Shown piece after piece: positions 53,559-62,631 of a DNA stretch of 64,000 nt (position 1 is its first letter; every line of letters starts with the position of its first letter). The position numbers and the translations under genes are program-made. The notes under the pieces were generated by a model. It searched no databases and was not told the DNA's origin. It saw only the letters and a program-made list of their open reading frames with translations. This DNA is from Streptomyces seoulensis (lineage in GTDB: Bacteria > Actinomycetota > Actinomycetes > Streptomycetales > Streptomycetaceae): positions 5,865,001-5,929,000 of the forward strand of contig NZ_AP025667.1 in the NCBI RefSeq assembly GCF_022846655.1, written 5' to 3'.

Positions 53559-54521
53559 TCAGGGAAGCCAGCGCTTCCACTGGTCCGGGTGGGCGTCGAC
53601 CCACTTCTTCGCGGCCTCCTCGGGGCTGAGCTTCTGCTCGGCGATCATGAGGGAGACCTCGTTCTGGTCCTCCGTCGTCCACTGGAACTTCTTCAGGAAC
53701 GCAGCGCCCTTGCCGCCGGAGCGGGCGAAGTCGGCGTTGAGGAACTTGCGCAGCGGGGTCTTCGGGTACGCGCAGGTGATCTTCGCGGTGTCGGTGTCGC
53801 AGCCCTCCTTGTAGGGCGGGAGCTTCACCTCCGTCATGGGGACCTTCTTGAACAGCCACTGGGGGGTGTACCAGTAGGTCAGGAAGGGCTTCTTCTCCTT
53901 GGCGAACTGCTTGATCTGGGTGATCTGCGCGGCCTCGGAGCCGGCGAAGACGACCTGGTAGTTCAGCTTCAGGTTCTTCACCAGGGCCTTGTCATGGGTG
54001 ACGTAGGCCGGGGAGCCGTCCATGATCTGGCCCTTGCCGCCGGACTCGGCGGTGCGGAACCGGGAGGCGTACTTGTTCAGGTTCTTCCAGTTCGTGACGT
54101 CCGGGTGCTGCTTGGCGAAGTACGTCGGCACGAACCAGCCGATGTGCCCGGTGACGCCGAGCCCGCCCGCGTAGGAGACGGTCTTCTTGTCGTGGACGTA
54201 CCGCTTCTCCTGCTCGGGGTGGCTCCAGTCCTCCAGCAGGGCGTCGACGCGGCCCTGGCTGAGCGCGTCCCAGGCGGGGATCTCGTCGACCTGGACGGTG
54301 TCGACGCGGTAGCCCATCTTGTGTTCCAGCAGGTACTTGGCGACGGCCACGTTGGACTGCGCGCCGACCCAGGACTGCACGGACAGGGTCATGCTCTTGG
54401 CGCCGCCCGCGTTGGCGAACGGGCTGGCCTGCTTGGTCATGTCGGCGGCGCCGCAGCCGGTGAGCAGGGCGAGCGCGGACGCGGCCGCGACGCTCACCGA
54501 GAGGGTCGTACGGAATCGCAT
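53559..54521 (-). CDS. Glycine betaine/choline-binding lipoprotein (OpuAC-type)
   Basis: A 320-residue solute-binding lipoprotein with lipobox LLTGC (Cys about residue 23) and the OpuAC/ProX-type fold. Trp and acidic residues for quaternary ammonium binding are visible in VQSWVGAQS, EDWSHPEQE, and HIGWFVP. It is the last gene of the bet/opu operon, one base after the permease stop. Substrate may be glycine betaine or choline, given the betA/betB neighbours. Confidence 0.92.
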   Translation of the reverse strand: MRFRTTLSVSVAAASALALLTGCGAADMTKQASPFANAGGAKSMTLSVQSWVGAQSNVAVAKYLLEHKMGYRVDTVQVDEIPAWDALSQGRVDALLEDWSHPEQEKRYVHDKKTVSYAGGLGVTGHIGWFVPTYFAKQHPDVTNWKNLNKYASRFRTAESGGKGQIMDGSPAYVTHDKALVKNLKLNYQVVFAGSEAAQITQIKQFAKEKKPFLTYWYTPQWLFKKVPMTEVKLPPYKEGCDTDTAKITCAYPKTPLRKFLNADFARSGGKGAAFLKKFQWTTEDQNEVSLMIAEQKLSPEEAAKKWVDAHPDQWKRWLP

Positions 54522-54522
54522 G

Positions 54523-56469
54523 TCACGCTCCCTTCTTCGCGCGGCGGCCGGTGGGCTGGGTCACCCGGTCGAGCATCAGGCCGAGGCAGACGATCGCGGC
54601 ACCGGCCACCAGGCCGGTCGCCAGGTCGCCCTGGGCGAGGCCGAAGGCGACGTCGTAGCCGAGCGCGCCCGCGCCGACCAGACCGCCGATGATGACGACG
54701 GCGAGGACCAGGACCACGCCCTGGTTGACGGCGAGCAGCAGCGAGCGGCGGGCCAGCGGGAGCTGGACCTGCCAGAGCTGCTGGCGGCCGGTGGCGCCCA
54801 GCGAGCGGGCGGACTCCAGCGCGGCCGGGTCGACCTGGCGCAGGCCCTGCGCGGTGATCCGGACGACGGCCGGAAGGGCGTAGACCACGGCGGCGGCGAC
54901 GGCGGGGGCGCGGCCGACGCCGAACAGGGCGACGACCGGGATCAGGTACACGAACTGCGGCATGGTCTGGAACACGTCCAGCACCGGGCGCAGCATCCGG
55001 TCCACCCGGTCGCTGCGGGCGGCCGCGATGCCGGTGGCGATGCCGAGGACCAGGGTGACGGCGACCGCGGCCAGCACCTGGGAGAGGGTGTCGAGCGAGG
55101 AGTCCCACACACCGAGCACGCCGATCGCGGCCATGGCGAGGGTGGCGGTCAGCGCGGTGCGCCAGGTGCCGATCAGCCAGGCGAGCCCGGCCACCAGCAG
55201 CAGTACCGACCACCAGGGCAGCGCGCGCAGGCCGTCGCGGAGCGGGTCCAGCATCCAGGTGGTGAAGTGCGCGGCCCAGTCGGCGGTGCCGCCGATGACG
55301 GGGACGCCGGAGTAGAGGTGGGCGGTCATCCAGTTGACGGCGTGGTTGACCGGCTCCGCGATGTTCAGGGTCGCGCCCCCGGGCCACTCGGCGCGGCCCA
55401 GCAGCCGTGCGACGACGGCGGCGGCGACGGTGGCCGCGAGCGCGAGGAGCCACACCGTGCGGCGGGACTCGCCGGTGTCGTCGGCGGCGCGGCCGGCGGC
55501 GCCGGTCACCCGGTCCAGCACGACGGCGAGCAGCACGATCGGGATACCGGCCGCGAGGGCGGCGCCGACGTCGACGGAGGCGAGCGCCTGGTAGACGCGG
55601 TCACCGAGGCCGCCGGCGCCGATGACGGAGGCGATGACGGCCATGGACAGCGCCATCATGATCGTCTGGTTGAGGCCGAGCAGGAGTTCCTTGCGGGCCA
55701 GTGGGATGCGCGCGGTCAGCAGCCGCTGGCGCGGGGTGGCGCCGAGCGAGCGCACGGCCTCCAGCACCTCGGGGTCGGCTCCGCGCAGGCCGAGCGCGGT
55801 GAGACGCGCCATCGGCGGGGCGGCGTAGACCACGGTGGCGAGGACGGCGGCGGGGACGCCGATGCCGAAGACCAGCACCACGGGCAGCAGGTAGGCGAAG
55901 GCCGGGAGCACCTGCATGGTGTCCAGCACCGGGCGCAGGGCGCGGTCCAGCCGGTCCGAGAGCCCGGCGGCGAGGCCGAGCAGGACGCCGACGGCGACGG
56001 AGGCGAGGACGGCGGCCACCATGAGCGCGAGCGTCTGCATGGTGGGCACCCACATACCGAGCGCGCCGCAGGCGAGGAACGCGACCGTCGTCCCGGCGGC
56101 CAGCTTCAGCCCGGCCACCCGCCAGGCGACCAGCGCGCCGAGCGCGGTGACGCCGACCCAGCCCATGGCGAGCAGGGCGAGGTAGACGCCGCGTACGCAG
56201 AGCACGACCGCGTTGCTGATGTGGCCGAAGAAGTACAGGAACAGCGGGTGGCTGTCGCGGTTGTTCATCACCCAGTCGCTGGCGTCGCCGAGCGGGCCGG
56301 TGAGGCTCACGGTCAGCGCGTGCGGCCAGTGTCCGCTGCCCCAGCGGCTGTCGAGCAGGGGGACGAGGACCACGGCCGCGACGGCGAGCGTGAGGAGCTT
56401 GGCCACCGGGCGGGACCTGAGCAGGCCGGGCAGGGCGCGCCGGGCGGTGGGGGCGGTGATCGTGGCCAT
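54523..56469 (-). CDS. Fused double-permease for quaternary amine ABC transporter
   Basis: A 648-residue permease with two tandem BPD_transp_1 units, each with the EAA loop (EAVRSLGATPRQRLLTARIPLA and ESARSLGATGRQQLWQVQLPLA). Each half has several helices, so the protein probably works alone as a pseudo-dimer with two ATPases. ATG 56469 overlaps the ATPase stop (ATGA). It is longer than usual OpuAB proteins (about 280) because of the duplication. Confidence 0.9.
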   Translation of the reverse strand: MATITAPTARRALPGLLRSRPVAKLLTLAVAAVVLVPLLDSRWGSGHWPHALTVSLTGPLGDASDWVMNNRDSHPLFLYFFGHISNAVVLCVRGVYLALLAMGWVGVTALGALVAWRVAGLKLAAGTTVAFLACGALGMWVPTMQTLALMVAAVLASVAVGVLLGLAAGLSDRLDRALRPVLDTMQVLPAFAYLLPVVLVFGIGVPAAVLATVVYAAPPMARLTALGLRGADPEVLEAVRSLGATPRQRLLTARIPLARKELLLGLNQTIMMALSMAVIASVIGAGGLGDRVYQALASVDVGAALAAGIPIVLLAVVLDRVTGAAGRAADDTGESRRTVWLLALAATVAAAVVARLLGRAEWPGGATLNIAEPVNHAVNWMTAHLYSGVPVIGGTADWAAHFTTWMLDPLRDGLRALPWWSVLLLVAGLAWLIGTWRTALTATLAMAAIGVLGVWDSSLDTLSQVLAAVAVTLVLGIATGIAAARSDRVDRMLRPVLDVFQTMPQFVYLIPVVALFGVGRAPAVAAAVVYALPAVVRITAQGLRQVDPAALESARSLGATGRQQLWQVQLPLARRSLLLAVNQGVVLVLAVVIIGGLVGAGALGYDVAFGLAQGDLATGLVAGAAIVCLGLMLDRVTQPTGRRAKKGA

Positions 56470-57611
56470 CAGACCGCCTCGGGCTCAGGGGTGGCGGACA
56501 CGAGGGTGGGCTCGGCCTCCCGCTCGGCGGGGGCGGCCGTACCGGTGCCCGCGACCACGTTGAGCAGCGCGTCGGAGTCCACGACACCCATGCAGGTGCC
56601 GTCGTCCATCACGCGGGCCGGTTCACCGGCGCGGGCGACGGCCTCGATGGCCTCGGCAACCGGGGCCTCGGGGCGTACGGCGGGCCCGCTGCCGGCCTCC
56701 TCCAGGGAGGCGGGGCGCATGGCGGTGCGGCAGGTGACGACCTGCTCGCGGGGCACGTCCCGGACGAACTCGCGGACGTAGTCGTCGGCCGGGGAGTTGA
56801 CGATCTCCTCGGGGGTGCCGAGCTGGACCACGCGGCCGTCGCGCATCAGGGCGATGCGGTCACCGAGCTTGAGGGCCTCGGTCAGGTCGTGGGTGATGAA
56901 GACCATCGTGCGGCCCTCTTCGCTGTGCAGCCGGGCGACCTCGTCCTGCATGTCGCGCCGGATCAGCGGGTCGAGCGCGCTGAACGGCTCGTCGAAGAGC
57001 AGCACCTCGGGGTCGACGGCGAGGGCGCGGGCGAGACCGACGCGCTGGCGCTGACCGCCGGAGAGCTGGCCGGGACGGCGCTTCTCCATGCCCGCGAGAC
57101 CGACCTTGGCGACGACCTCGGCGGCCTTCTCGCGGCGCTCGGCGCGGCCCATGCCCTGGATCTCCAGGCCGTAGGCGACGTTGTCGAGGACCGTGCGGTG
57201 CGGCAGCAGACCGAAATGCTGGAAGACCATCGCGGCGCGGTGGCGGCGCAGTTCGCGCAGCCGGCCGCGGTCCATGGCGCGCACGTCCTCGCCGTCGATG
57301 GCTATGGTGCCGGCGGTGGGCTCGATGAGCCGGGTCAGGCAGCGCACCAGGGTGGACTTGCCGGAGCCGGACAGGCCCATGACGACGAAGACCTCGCCCT
57401 TGCGGACCTCGAAGGACACGTCCCGCACGGCGGCCGTGCAGCCGGTCTCGGCGCGCAGCTCGGCGGGGCTCAGCGCGGCCAGCTCCGGGTCGGCGGGGAC
57501 GCGCTCGGGCTTGGGGCCGAACACCTTCCACAGGCCGTCGACGGCGAAGACCGGCGCGCCGGTCCCCTCGGTGGCGGTGGGCGGCTTACGGGTGGGAACG
57601 GTGAGCGTCAT
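56469..57611 (-). CDS. Quaternary amine ABC transporter ATPase (OpuAA/ProV-type)
   Basis: A 380-residue ATPase of the glycine betaine importer class. Walker A is GLSGSGKST (about residue 79), the signature [15 protein letters not shown] and Walker [13 protein letters not shown] follow, and the H-loop is ITHDLTEAL. The C-terminal ~70 residues may be a partial CBS-type regulatory segment. ATG 57611 overlaps the betA stop (ATGA) and the stop overlaps the permease start, so it is coupled on both sides. Confidence 0.93.
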   Translation of the reverse strand: MTLTVPTRKPPTATEGTGAPVFAVDGLWKVFGPKPERVPADPELAALSPAELRAETGCTAAVRDVSFEVRKGEVFVVMGLSGSGKSTLVRCLTRLIEPTAGTIAIDGEDVRAMDRGRLRELRRHRAAMVFQHFGLLPHRTVLDNVAYGLEIQGMGRAERREKAAEVVAKVGLAGMEKRRPGQLSGGQRQRVGLARALAVDPEVLLFDEPFSALDPLIRRDMQDEVARLHSEEGRTMVFITHDLTEALKLGDRIALMRDGRVVQLGTPEEIVNSPADDYVREFVRDVPREQVVTCRTAMRPASLEEAGSGPAVRPEAPVAEAIEAVARAGEPARVMDDGTCMGVVDSDALLNVVAGTGTAAPAEREAEPTLVSATPEPEAV

Positions 57612-59140
57612 CGCGCGTCACCACCGATCAGTTCGACGGCCTTCTCCCCGACCATGAGCACTCCGATCATCGGGTTCACCGCGGTCATCGTCGGGAAGAC
57701 GGACGCGTCGGCGATACGGATGCCGTTCAGACCCCGGATACGCAACTCGGGGTCCACCACGGCGAGTTCGTCATCGGCGGCGCCCATCTTGCAGGTGCCG
57801 GCCGGGTGGTACACGGTGTGCGCGACCTTGCGCGCGTACTCGCTCAGCTCCTCGTCGCCCTGGACCTCGGGGCCGGGGCACACCTCGCGCTTGAGCCAGT
57901 GGGCCAGCGGCTCCGACTTCGCTATCTCGCGGGCGATGCGGATGCCGTCGACCAGGGTCTTGGCGTCGTAGTCGTCCTCGTCGGTGAAGTAGCGGAAGTC
58001 CAGGGCGGGCTTCACCTCGGGGTCGGCGCTAGTCAGGTAGAGGCGGCCGCGGCTCTTGGGCTTGGGGATGTTCGGGGTCATGGAGACGCCGAACTCGGGC
58101 CGCTCGTAACCGAGGCGCTCCGGGTTGTCCGTGAACGGGATCTGGTAGAAGTGGAACATCAGGTCCGGGCCCGCGTGTTCGGGGTCGCGGCGGACGAACA
58201 GACCCGCGTCGGAGTCCATCGCGGAGTTCTCCGGGATCGGTCCGTTCGTCTCCCAGACGATGACCGACTCCGGGTGGTCGAGCAGGTTCTCGCCGACGCC
58301 GGGCAGGTCGAGCACGACCGGGATGCCGAGGGCCTCCAGGTCGGCGCGCGGGCCGATCCCCGAGTGCATCAGCAGGCGCGGGGTGTCGACGGCGCCCGCG
58401 CAGAGCACCACCTCGTTGCGCGCCTTGACCAGCAGCTCCTGGCCGTCCTTGGTGCGCACGTGGACACCCTCGGCGCGGGTGCCGTCCAGCTCCAGCTTGT
58501 ACGCCCAGGTCTCCAGGAAGATGTGGAGGTTCGGGCGCTCGTCCATCACCGGGTGGAGGTAGGCGACGGACGCGGAGGAGCGCTTGTTGTTCTCGGGGTG
58601 GTACGAGAGGTCGAAGAAGCCGACGCCCTCGGTGAACGGCTTCTTGTTGAAGCCCTCGACGCGTGGCACGCCCAGCGTGGACTGCGCGGCGTCCACGAAG
58701 TCGCGCGCGATGGCGTTGCGGTCCTTCTCGTCCACCGAGACGATGTTGTTCTTCAGCCGGGCGAAGTACGCCTCCATCGGGACGGCGCCCCAGCCGGTCG
58801 CCCCCGCCCGCTCCCACTCGTCCCAGTCGGAGGGGAGCGGCTTGAAGGAGATCAGGGTGTTGTGCGAGGAGCAGCCGCCGAGGACACGGGCGCGGCTGTG
58901 CCGGATGTGGGAGTTGCCGCGCGGCTGCTCGGTGGTCGGGTAGTCGTAGTCGAGGTCGCCGCCGAGCAGGCCCATCCAGCGGCGCAGGGTCAGCACGTCG
59001 TCGCGGTCGACGTCGCTCGGGCCGCCCTCGATGACGGCGACGGTGACGTCCGGGTTCTCGGTCAGGCGGGAGGCGATGACGGAGCCCGCCGTGCCGCCGC
59101 CGACGACGACGTAGTCGTACTCGTGGGTGTGTTCGGGCAT
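57608..59140 (-). CDS. betA: Choline dehydrogenase-type GMC oxidoreductase
   Basis: A 510-residue FAD enzyme of the GMC family oxidising choline to betaine aldehyde. The N-terminal [19 protein letters not shown] holds the Rossmann FAD site, and the GMC motifs [11 protein letters not shown] and HPAGTCKMG (with active-site His region) follow; the C-terminus has [17 protein letters not shown] 59140 is the start of family similarity. It is 52 bases after betB. Betaine made here protects against osmotic stress. Confidence 0.93.
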   Translation of the reverse strand: MPEHTHEYDYVVVGGGTAGSVIASRLTENPDVTVAVIEGGPSDVDRDDVLTLRRWMGLLGGDLDYDYPTTEQPRGNSHIRHSRARVLGGCSSHNTLISFKPLPSDWDEWERAGATGWGAVPMEAYFARLKNNIVSVDEKDRNAIARDFVDAAQSTLGVPRVEGFNKKPFTEGVGFFDLSYHPENNKRSSASVAYLHPVMDERPNLHIFLETWAYKLELDGTRAEGVHVRTKDGQELLVKARNEVVLCAGAVDTPRLLMHSGIGPRADLEALGIPVVLDLPGVGENLLDHPESVIVWETNGPIPENSAMDSDAGLFVRRDPEHAGPDLMFHFYQIPFTDNPERLGYERPEFGVSMTPNIPKPKSRGRLYLTSADPEVKPALDFRYFTDEDDYDAKTLVDGIRIAREIAKSEPLAHWLKREVCPGPEVQGDEELSEYARKVAHTVYHPAGTCKMGAADDELAVVDPELRIRGLNGIRIADASVFPTMTAVNPMIGVLMVGEKAVELIGGDAR

Positions 59141-59192
59141 GAGGTGTCTGACTCCTGGGGCAGGGAGGTCGTACGCGGAGGTCTGGAGGGGG

Positions 59193-60713
59193 TCAGCCGG
59201 CGAACCAGCGCACCGGGCTCGGGGCCAGGTTCTGGTACACGTGCTTGGTCTCGCGGTACTCGGCGAGGCCGGCGGGGCCCAGTTCGCGGCCGGTGCCGCT
59301 CTTGCCGAAGCCGCCCCACTCCGCCTGCGGCAGGTAGGGGTGGAAGTCGTTGATCCACACGGTGCCGTGGCGCAGCCGGGCGGCGACGCGCCGGGCGCGG
59401 CCGGGGTCGGTGGTCCACACGGCGCCCGCGAGGCCGTACTCGGTGTCGTTGGCGAGCGCGACGGCCTCGTCCTCGGTGCGGAAGGTCTCGACGGTGAGGA
59501 CCGGTCCGAAGACCTCCTCCCGCACGACGCGCATCTCGCGGTGGCAGTGGTCGAGGACGGTCGGCTCGTAGAAGTAGCCGGACTCGGGGCGGTCGGCGGT
59601 GGGCTCGGGGCGCTTGCCGCCGCAGACCAGAGTGGCACCCTCGGCGAGCGCGGAGGCGACGAATTCCTCCGTCTTGGCGCGCTGCTGCTCGGAGACGAGC
59701 GGGCCGCACTCGACGCCGGGCGCGGTGCCCCGGCCGAGCCTGATCTTCTGGGCGCGGCGGGCGAGTTCGGCGACGAAGCGGTCGCGGACCGACTCCTCGA
59801 CGATGAGCCGTCCACCCGCCGAGCAGACCTGGCCGCTGTGGATGAACGCGGCGTTGAGGGCCTGGTCGACGGCGGTGTCGAAGCCCTCCTCGGTGGCGCA
59901 GGCGTCGGCGAAGACGACGTTGGGGTTCTTGCCGCCGAGTTCCAGGGCGACCTTCTTCACGCTCGGCGCGGCGGCCTGGGCCACCTTGACGCCGCTGACC
60001 AGGCCGCCGGTGAAGGAGACGAGGTCGACGTCGGGGTGGTCGGCCATGCGGGCGCCGACGGTGTGACCGGGGCCGGTGACCAGGCCCGCGACGCCCTCGG
60101 GGAGGCCGGCCTCCACCAGCAGTTCGATCAGCGCGATGGTGGTCATCGGGGTGATCTCGCTGGGCTTGATCACGAAGGTGTTGCCCGCCGCGAGCGCCGG
60201 AGCGATCTTCCAGCTCGCCTGGAGCAGCGGGTAGTTCCAGGGGGTGATCAGCGAGCACACGCCGACCGGCTCGTGCACGACGACGCTGTGGATGTCGGGC
60301 GAGCCCGCGTCGACCACCCGGCCGGGCGTCTCGGCGGCCACCAGGTCGGCGAAGTAGCGGAAGGCGTCGGCGACGCAGTCGATGTCGACGCGGCCCTCTT
60401 CCACGGTCTTGCCCGCGTCCCTGCTCTCCAGCAGGCCCAGCTCCTCGCGGTCGCGCACGAGGAGGTCGGCGACGCGGCGCAGCAAGGCGGCTCGCTCGGC
60501 GACCGGGGTGTGCGGCCAGGGGCCCTCGTCGAAGGCGCGGCGGGCCGCGGCCACCGCACGGTCGACGTCCTTGGCGTCACCCTCCGCGACCACGGCGAAC
60601 GGCCGGCCGTCCGCGGGGTCGAGGATCTCGCGTGTCGCGCTGGAGTCAGCTTCCAGCCACTCGCTCCCCGCGTGGATGGTGGCCGTAGCCAGTCGTTCCG
60701 TTCTGTCCGCCAT
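59193..60713 (-). CDS. betB: Betaine-aldehyde dehydrogenase
   Basis: A 506-residue NAD(P)-dependent aldehyde dehydrogenase converting betaine aldehyde to glycine betaine. Catalytic Cys297 is in HSGQVCSAGG, Glu258 in VALELGGKNPN, and the NAD loop is SFTGGLVSG. ATG 60713 is preceded by GGAAGG 11 bases upstream; the frame extends to 60815 without similarity. It is the first gene of the betaine operon, so the gap 60714-60935 holds the promoter. Other aminoaldehydes could also be substrates. Confidence 0.93.
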   Translation of the reverse strand: MADRTERLATATIHAGSEWLEADSSATREILDPADGRPFAVVAEGDAKDVDRAVAAARRAFDEGPWPHTPVAERAALLRRVADLLVRDREELGLLESRDAGKTVEEGRVDIDCVADAFRYFADLVAAETPGRVVDAGSPDIHSVVVHEPVGVCSLITPWNYPLLQASWKIAPALAAGNTFVIKPSEITPMTTIALIELLVEAGLPEGVAGLVTGPGHTVGARMADHPDVDLVSFTGGLVSGVKVAQAAAPSVKKVALELGGKNPNVVFADACATEEGFDTAVDQALNAAFIHSGQVCSAGGRLIVEESVRDRFVAELARRAQKIRLGRGTAPGVECGPLVSEQQRAKTEEFVASALAEGATLVCGGKRPEPTADRPESGYFYEPTVLDHCHREMRVVREEVFGPVLTVETFRTEDEAVALANDTEYGLAGAVWTTDPGRARRVAARLRHGTVWINDFHPYLPQAEWGGFGKSGTGRELGPAGLAEYRETKHVYQNLAPSPVRWFAG

Positions 60714-60935
60714 GATCGGTTTTGCCTTCCGTTCCTGTTCAGCGGCCCTGCGTGACAGAGCTGCCACGTCCGGGCGGTTGACCGCATGCCCTCGGCCCGC
60801 GAAACGCATGCGCATTCAGTGGCCGAAAGTGTGCTGCGTCACGGAAATTACGGGAGAAAGGCGGAGGAATCGGACGCGTGAGGGTGGCATAGATCACGAC
60901 GGCGGTACGCACGGGAGCGAACCGGGTCGATTCGA
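60714..60935. promoter_or_regulatory. Upstream region of the betaine operon
   Basis: 222 bases between betB and the next minus-strand gene. Less GC-rich than surrounding genes, with a CGCATGCG palindrome at about 60806-60813 and a TCGATTCGATC repeat near 60926-60937. No terminator was recognised with certainty. It presumably holds the betB promoter and any osmotic or choline-sensing operator. Confidence 0.4.
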
Positions 60936-62258
60936 TCAGTCCAGCGCCGCGTTCCCGTCGTCGTCACAGTTCATGCCGGGCGGGCAGAACCAGGCGAGCG
61001 CGGTGGTGAGGAGCTCCAGCTCGTCGTCCCGGCCGTCGGCGTCGGCGCCGTACGCGGCGAGTGCGTAGATCTTGCCGTCGGAGGCGACGAACCGCTCGTC
61101 GTAGACGTGCCAGGTGCCGACCTCGGGCTCGTCCCGGATCGTGTCGGCCAGGTACTCCAGGCGCGATCCGGTGAAGTCGCCCTCGTCGAGGTTGCGCAGC
61201 GACAGTTGCTCGAAGCCGCGGGGCTTGGCCGTCTCGGGCGACAGGTACAGCTCGAAGGAGGCGTCCGGGGAGGCTTCCGACACCTCGTACACCTGGAGCC
61301 TGCGCTCACGGTCGGGGCTGCGGAAGTTGACCACGGAGATGCCGTGCTCGGAGGGGACCGAGGCACGCGTCCACCCCTCGGGCACGGCGGTCCGGAACCC
61401 CTCGGAGTCGTCGCGCACCGCGTATCCGGCGGGCGGGCCGCTGGGCGAGGGGGAGGGGGAGGGGCTCGGGTCCGCGGAGGTCTCCTGGGCGGACGTCGCC
61501 GGGGCGGAGGGGGTGCGCCGGGCGACGGGGCCCCGGTCGTCGGAGTCGTCCTTGCCGACGACCAGCGCCAGGACGAGGCTCACCGCGACCCCGGCCGCCG
61601 CCGCACCGACGATCACCGACCAGAGGACACGGCGGCTCGGGCCCTTGGCGGGGGGCTCGGAGGGCTCGGAGAGATCGACGGGGGGCCAGTCGGCGGTGGT
61701 CGAGGCCGGGTCGGTCGACGGCCAGGGGGCGGTCGGGGGCGCGGGGTGATCCGCGGGCGGCCAGGCGGCGGTCGGGGACTGACCGGCGGGGGGCCAGGGG
61801 GCGGCCGGGGGCGCCGGGGAGTCGTCGGCGGGGGGCCAAGCGGGGGCCGGGAGCCCCTGGGACTCACCGGCGGGGGGCCAGGCAGGGGCCGGAGGCGCCG
61901 AGGACTCACCGGCGGGCGGCCAGGCAGGGGCCGGAGGCGCGGAGGACTCACCGGCGGGGGGCCAGGCGGGGGCCGGAGGCGCGGTGGGCCGGTCGACCGA
62001 CGGCCTCTCGGCGGCCGGAGACTCCCCGGAGTCTCCGGCGCGCGGCCAGTCGGAGGCCGGAGGCGTCGGGGCCGGGTCGGCGGGCGACTGCTCGGAGGCG
62101 GCGGGCTCCCGCGGCTCGCCGGCCGGCGGCCACGCGGGGCGCGTCGGCGGGGCGTGGTCCGGCCGGGGCGGCGGCGTGGCCCCCGCCGCGCCGCCCGCTC
62201 CCGCGCCTTCCTCCCAGCGCTGAGTGTCCTCGTTCCAGTACCGCTCTCCCCCGCTCAT
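60936..62258 (-). CDS. Pro-rich membrane protein with extracellular domain (unknown)
   Basis: A 440-residue protein. The first ~205 residues are a Pro/Ala/Trp-rich cytoplasmic arm containing tandem PAWPPAGES-type units (see the repeat feature), followed by a basic GPSRRVLWS segment and one transmembrane helix (about residues 207-235). A Ser/Pro linker and an extracellular ~150-residue domain (GYAVRDDSEGFRTAVPEGW ... WFCPPGMNCDDDG) follow. The layout is like Ser/Thr-kinase sensors without kinase. ATG 62258 has GGAGGGGGG upstream. Function unknown. Confidence 0.78.
   Translation of the reverse strand: MSGGERYWNEDTQRWEEGAGAGGAAGATPPPRPDHAPPTRPAWPPAGEPREPAASEQSPADPAPTPPASDWPRAGDSGESPAAERPSVDRPTAPPAPAWPPAGESSAPPAPAWPPAGESSAPPAPAWPPAGESQGLPAPAWPPADDSPAPPAAPWPPAGQSPTAAWPPADHPAPPTAPWPSTDPASTTADWPPVDLSEPSEPPAKGPSRRVLWSVIVGAAAAGVAVSLVLALVVGKDDSDDRGPVARRTPSAPATSAQETSADPSPSPSPSPSGPPAGYAVRDDSEGFRTAVPEGWTRASVPSEHGISVVNFRSPDRERRLQVYEVSEASPDASFELYLSPETAKPRGFEQLSLRNLDEGDFTGSRLEYLADTIRDEPEVGTWHVYDERFVASDGKIYALAAYGADADGRDDELELLTTALAWFCPPGMNCDDDGNAALD
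61861..61986 (-). repeat. Three 42-bp tandem repeats coding PPAPAWPPAGESSA-like units
   Basis: Units start at 61861, 61903 and 61945 with GACTCACCGG and differ by few bases; degenerate copies extend leftwards to about 61700. They encode 14-residue Pro/Ala/Trp repeats in the cytoplasmic arm of the 440-residue protein. Copy number probably varies between strains. Confidence 0.85.
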
Positions 62259-62283
62259 CGCGGCCCCCCTCCTGGTCTTCCGG

Positions 62284-62631
62284 TCACATTCCGAGCAGTC
62301 CGGCCACGGCACCCGCCGAGGCGAGCACGCTGAGCAGGGCCTGGGAGTCGTCCAGCGACTGACGCAGGCGCTCCCGGCGGGTGGGGCCCGCCTGGCCGGT
62401 ACGGGCGATCTCGGCCTCGGTCTCGGCGAGCGCCTCGTCCAGCGCGGCCGTCTGCTCGGTGCTCCGCACCCGCTCCAGGTCGGCCCGCAACTCCTTCACC
62501 GCTTGGAGGAGTTCCCGGTCGGCCGGTGCGCCCGTGCCGTGGTGGTGGCTCTCGGCGCGGGCGTGGCTGCCGATGGCGAAGGTGCTCCCCGACACGTCCC
62601 CGATGCGTACGTTCGGCTCCTCACCGGTCAT
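62284..62631 (-). CDS. Small coiled-coil protein with N-terminal IGxVxGSTFA motif
   Basis: A 115-residue protein of unknown function. The N-terminus carries VRIGDVSGSTFAIGSHA (residues 8-24), followed by a His-rich spot (ESHHHG). A long helical stretch likely to form a coiled coil spans about residues 38-95. The last ~17 residues (LLSVLASAGAVAGLLGM) are hydrophobic and Gly/Ala-rich, possibly membrane-interacting. ATG 62631 overlaps the TGA of the upstream gene, and the two share the motif. Confidence 0.75.
   Translation of the reverse strand: MTGEEPNVRIGDVSGSTFAIGSHARAESHHHGTGAPADRELLQAVKELRADLERVRSTEQTAALDEALAETEAEIARTGQAGPTRRERLRQSLDDSQALLSVLASAGAVAGLLGM

Noticed and set aside
61861..61986. 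CRISPR-like repeat array
   Set aside because: The 42-bp units are contiguous without spacers and lie in frame in a Pro-rich coding region.
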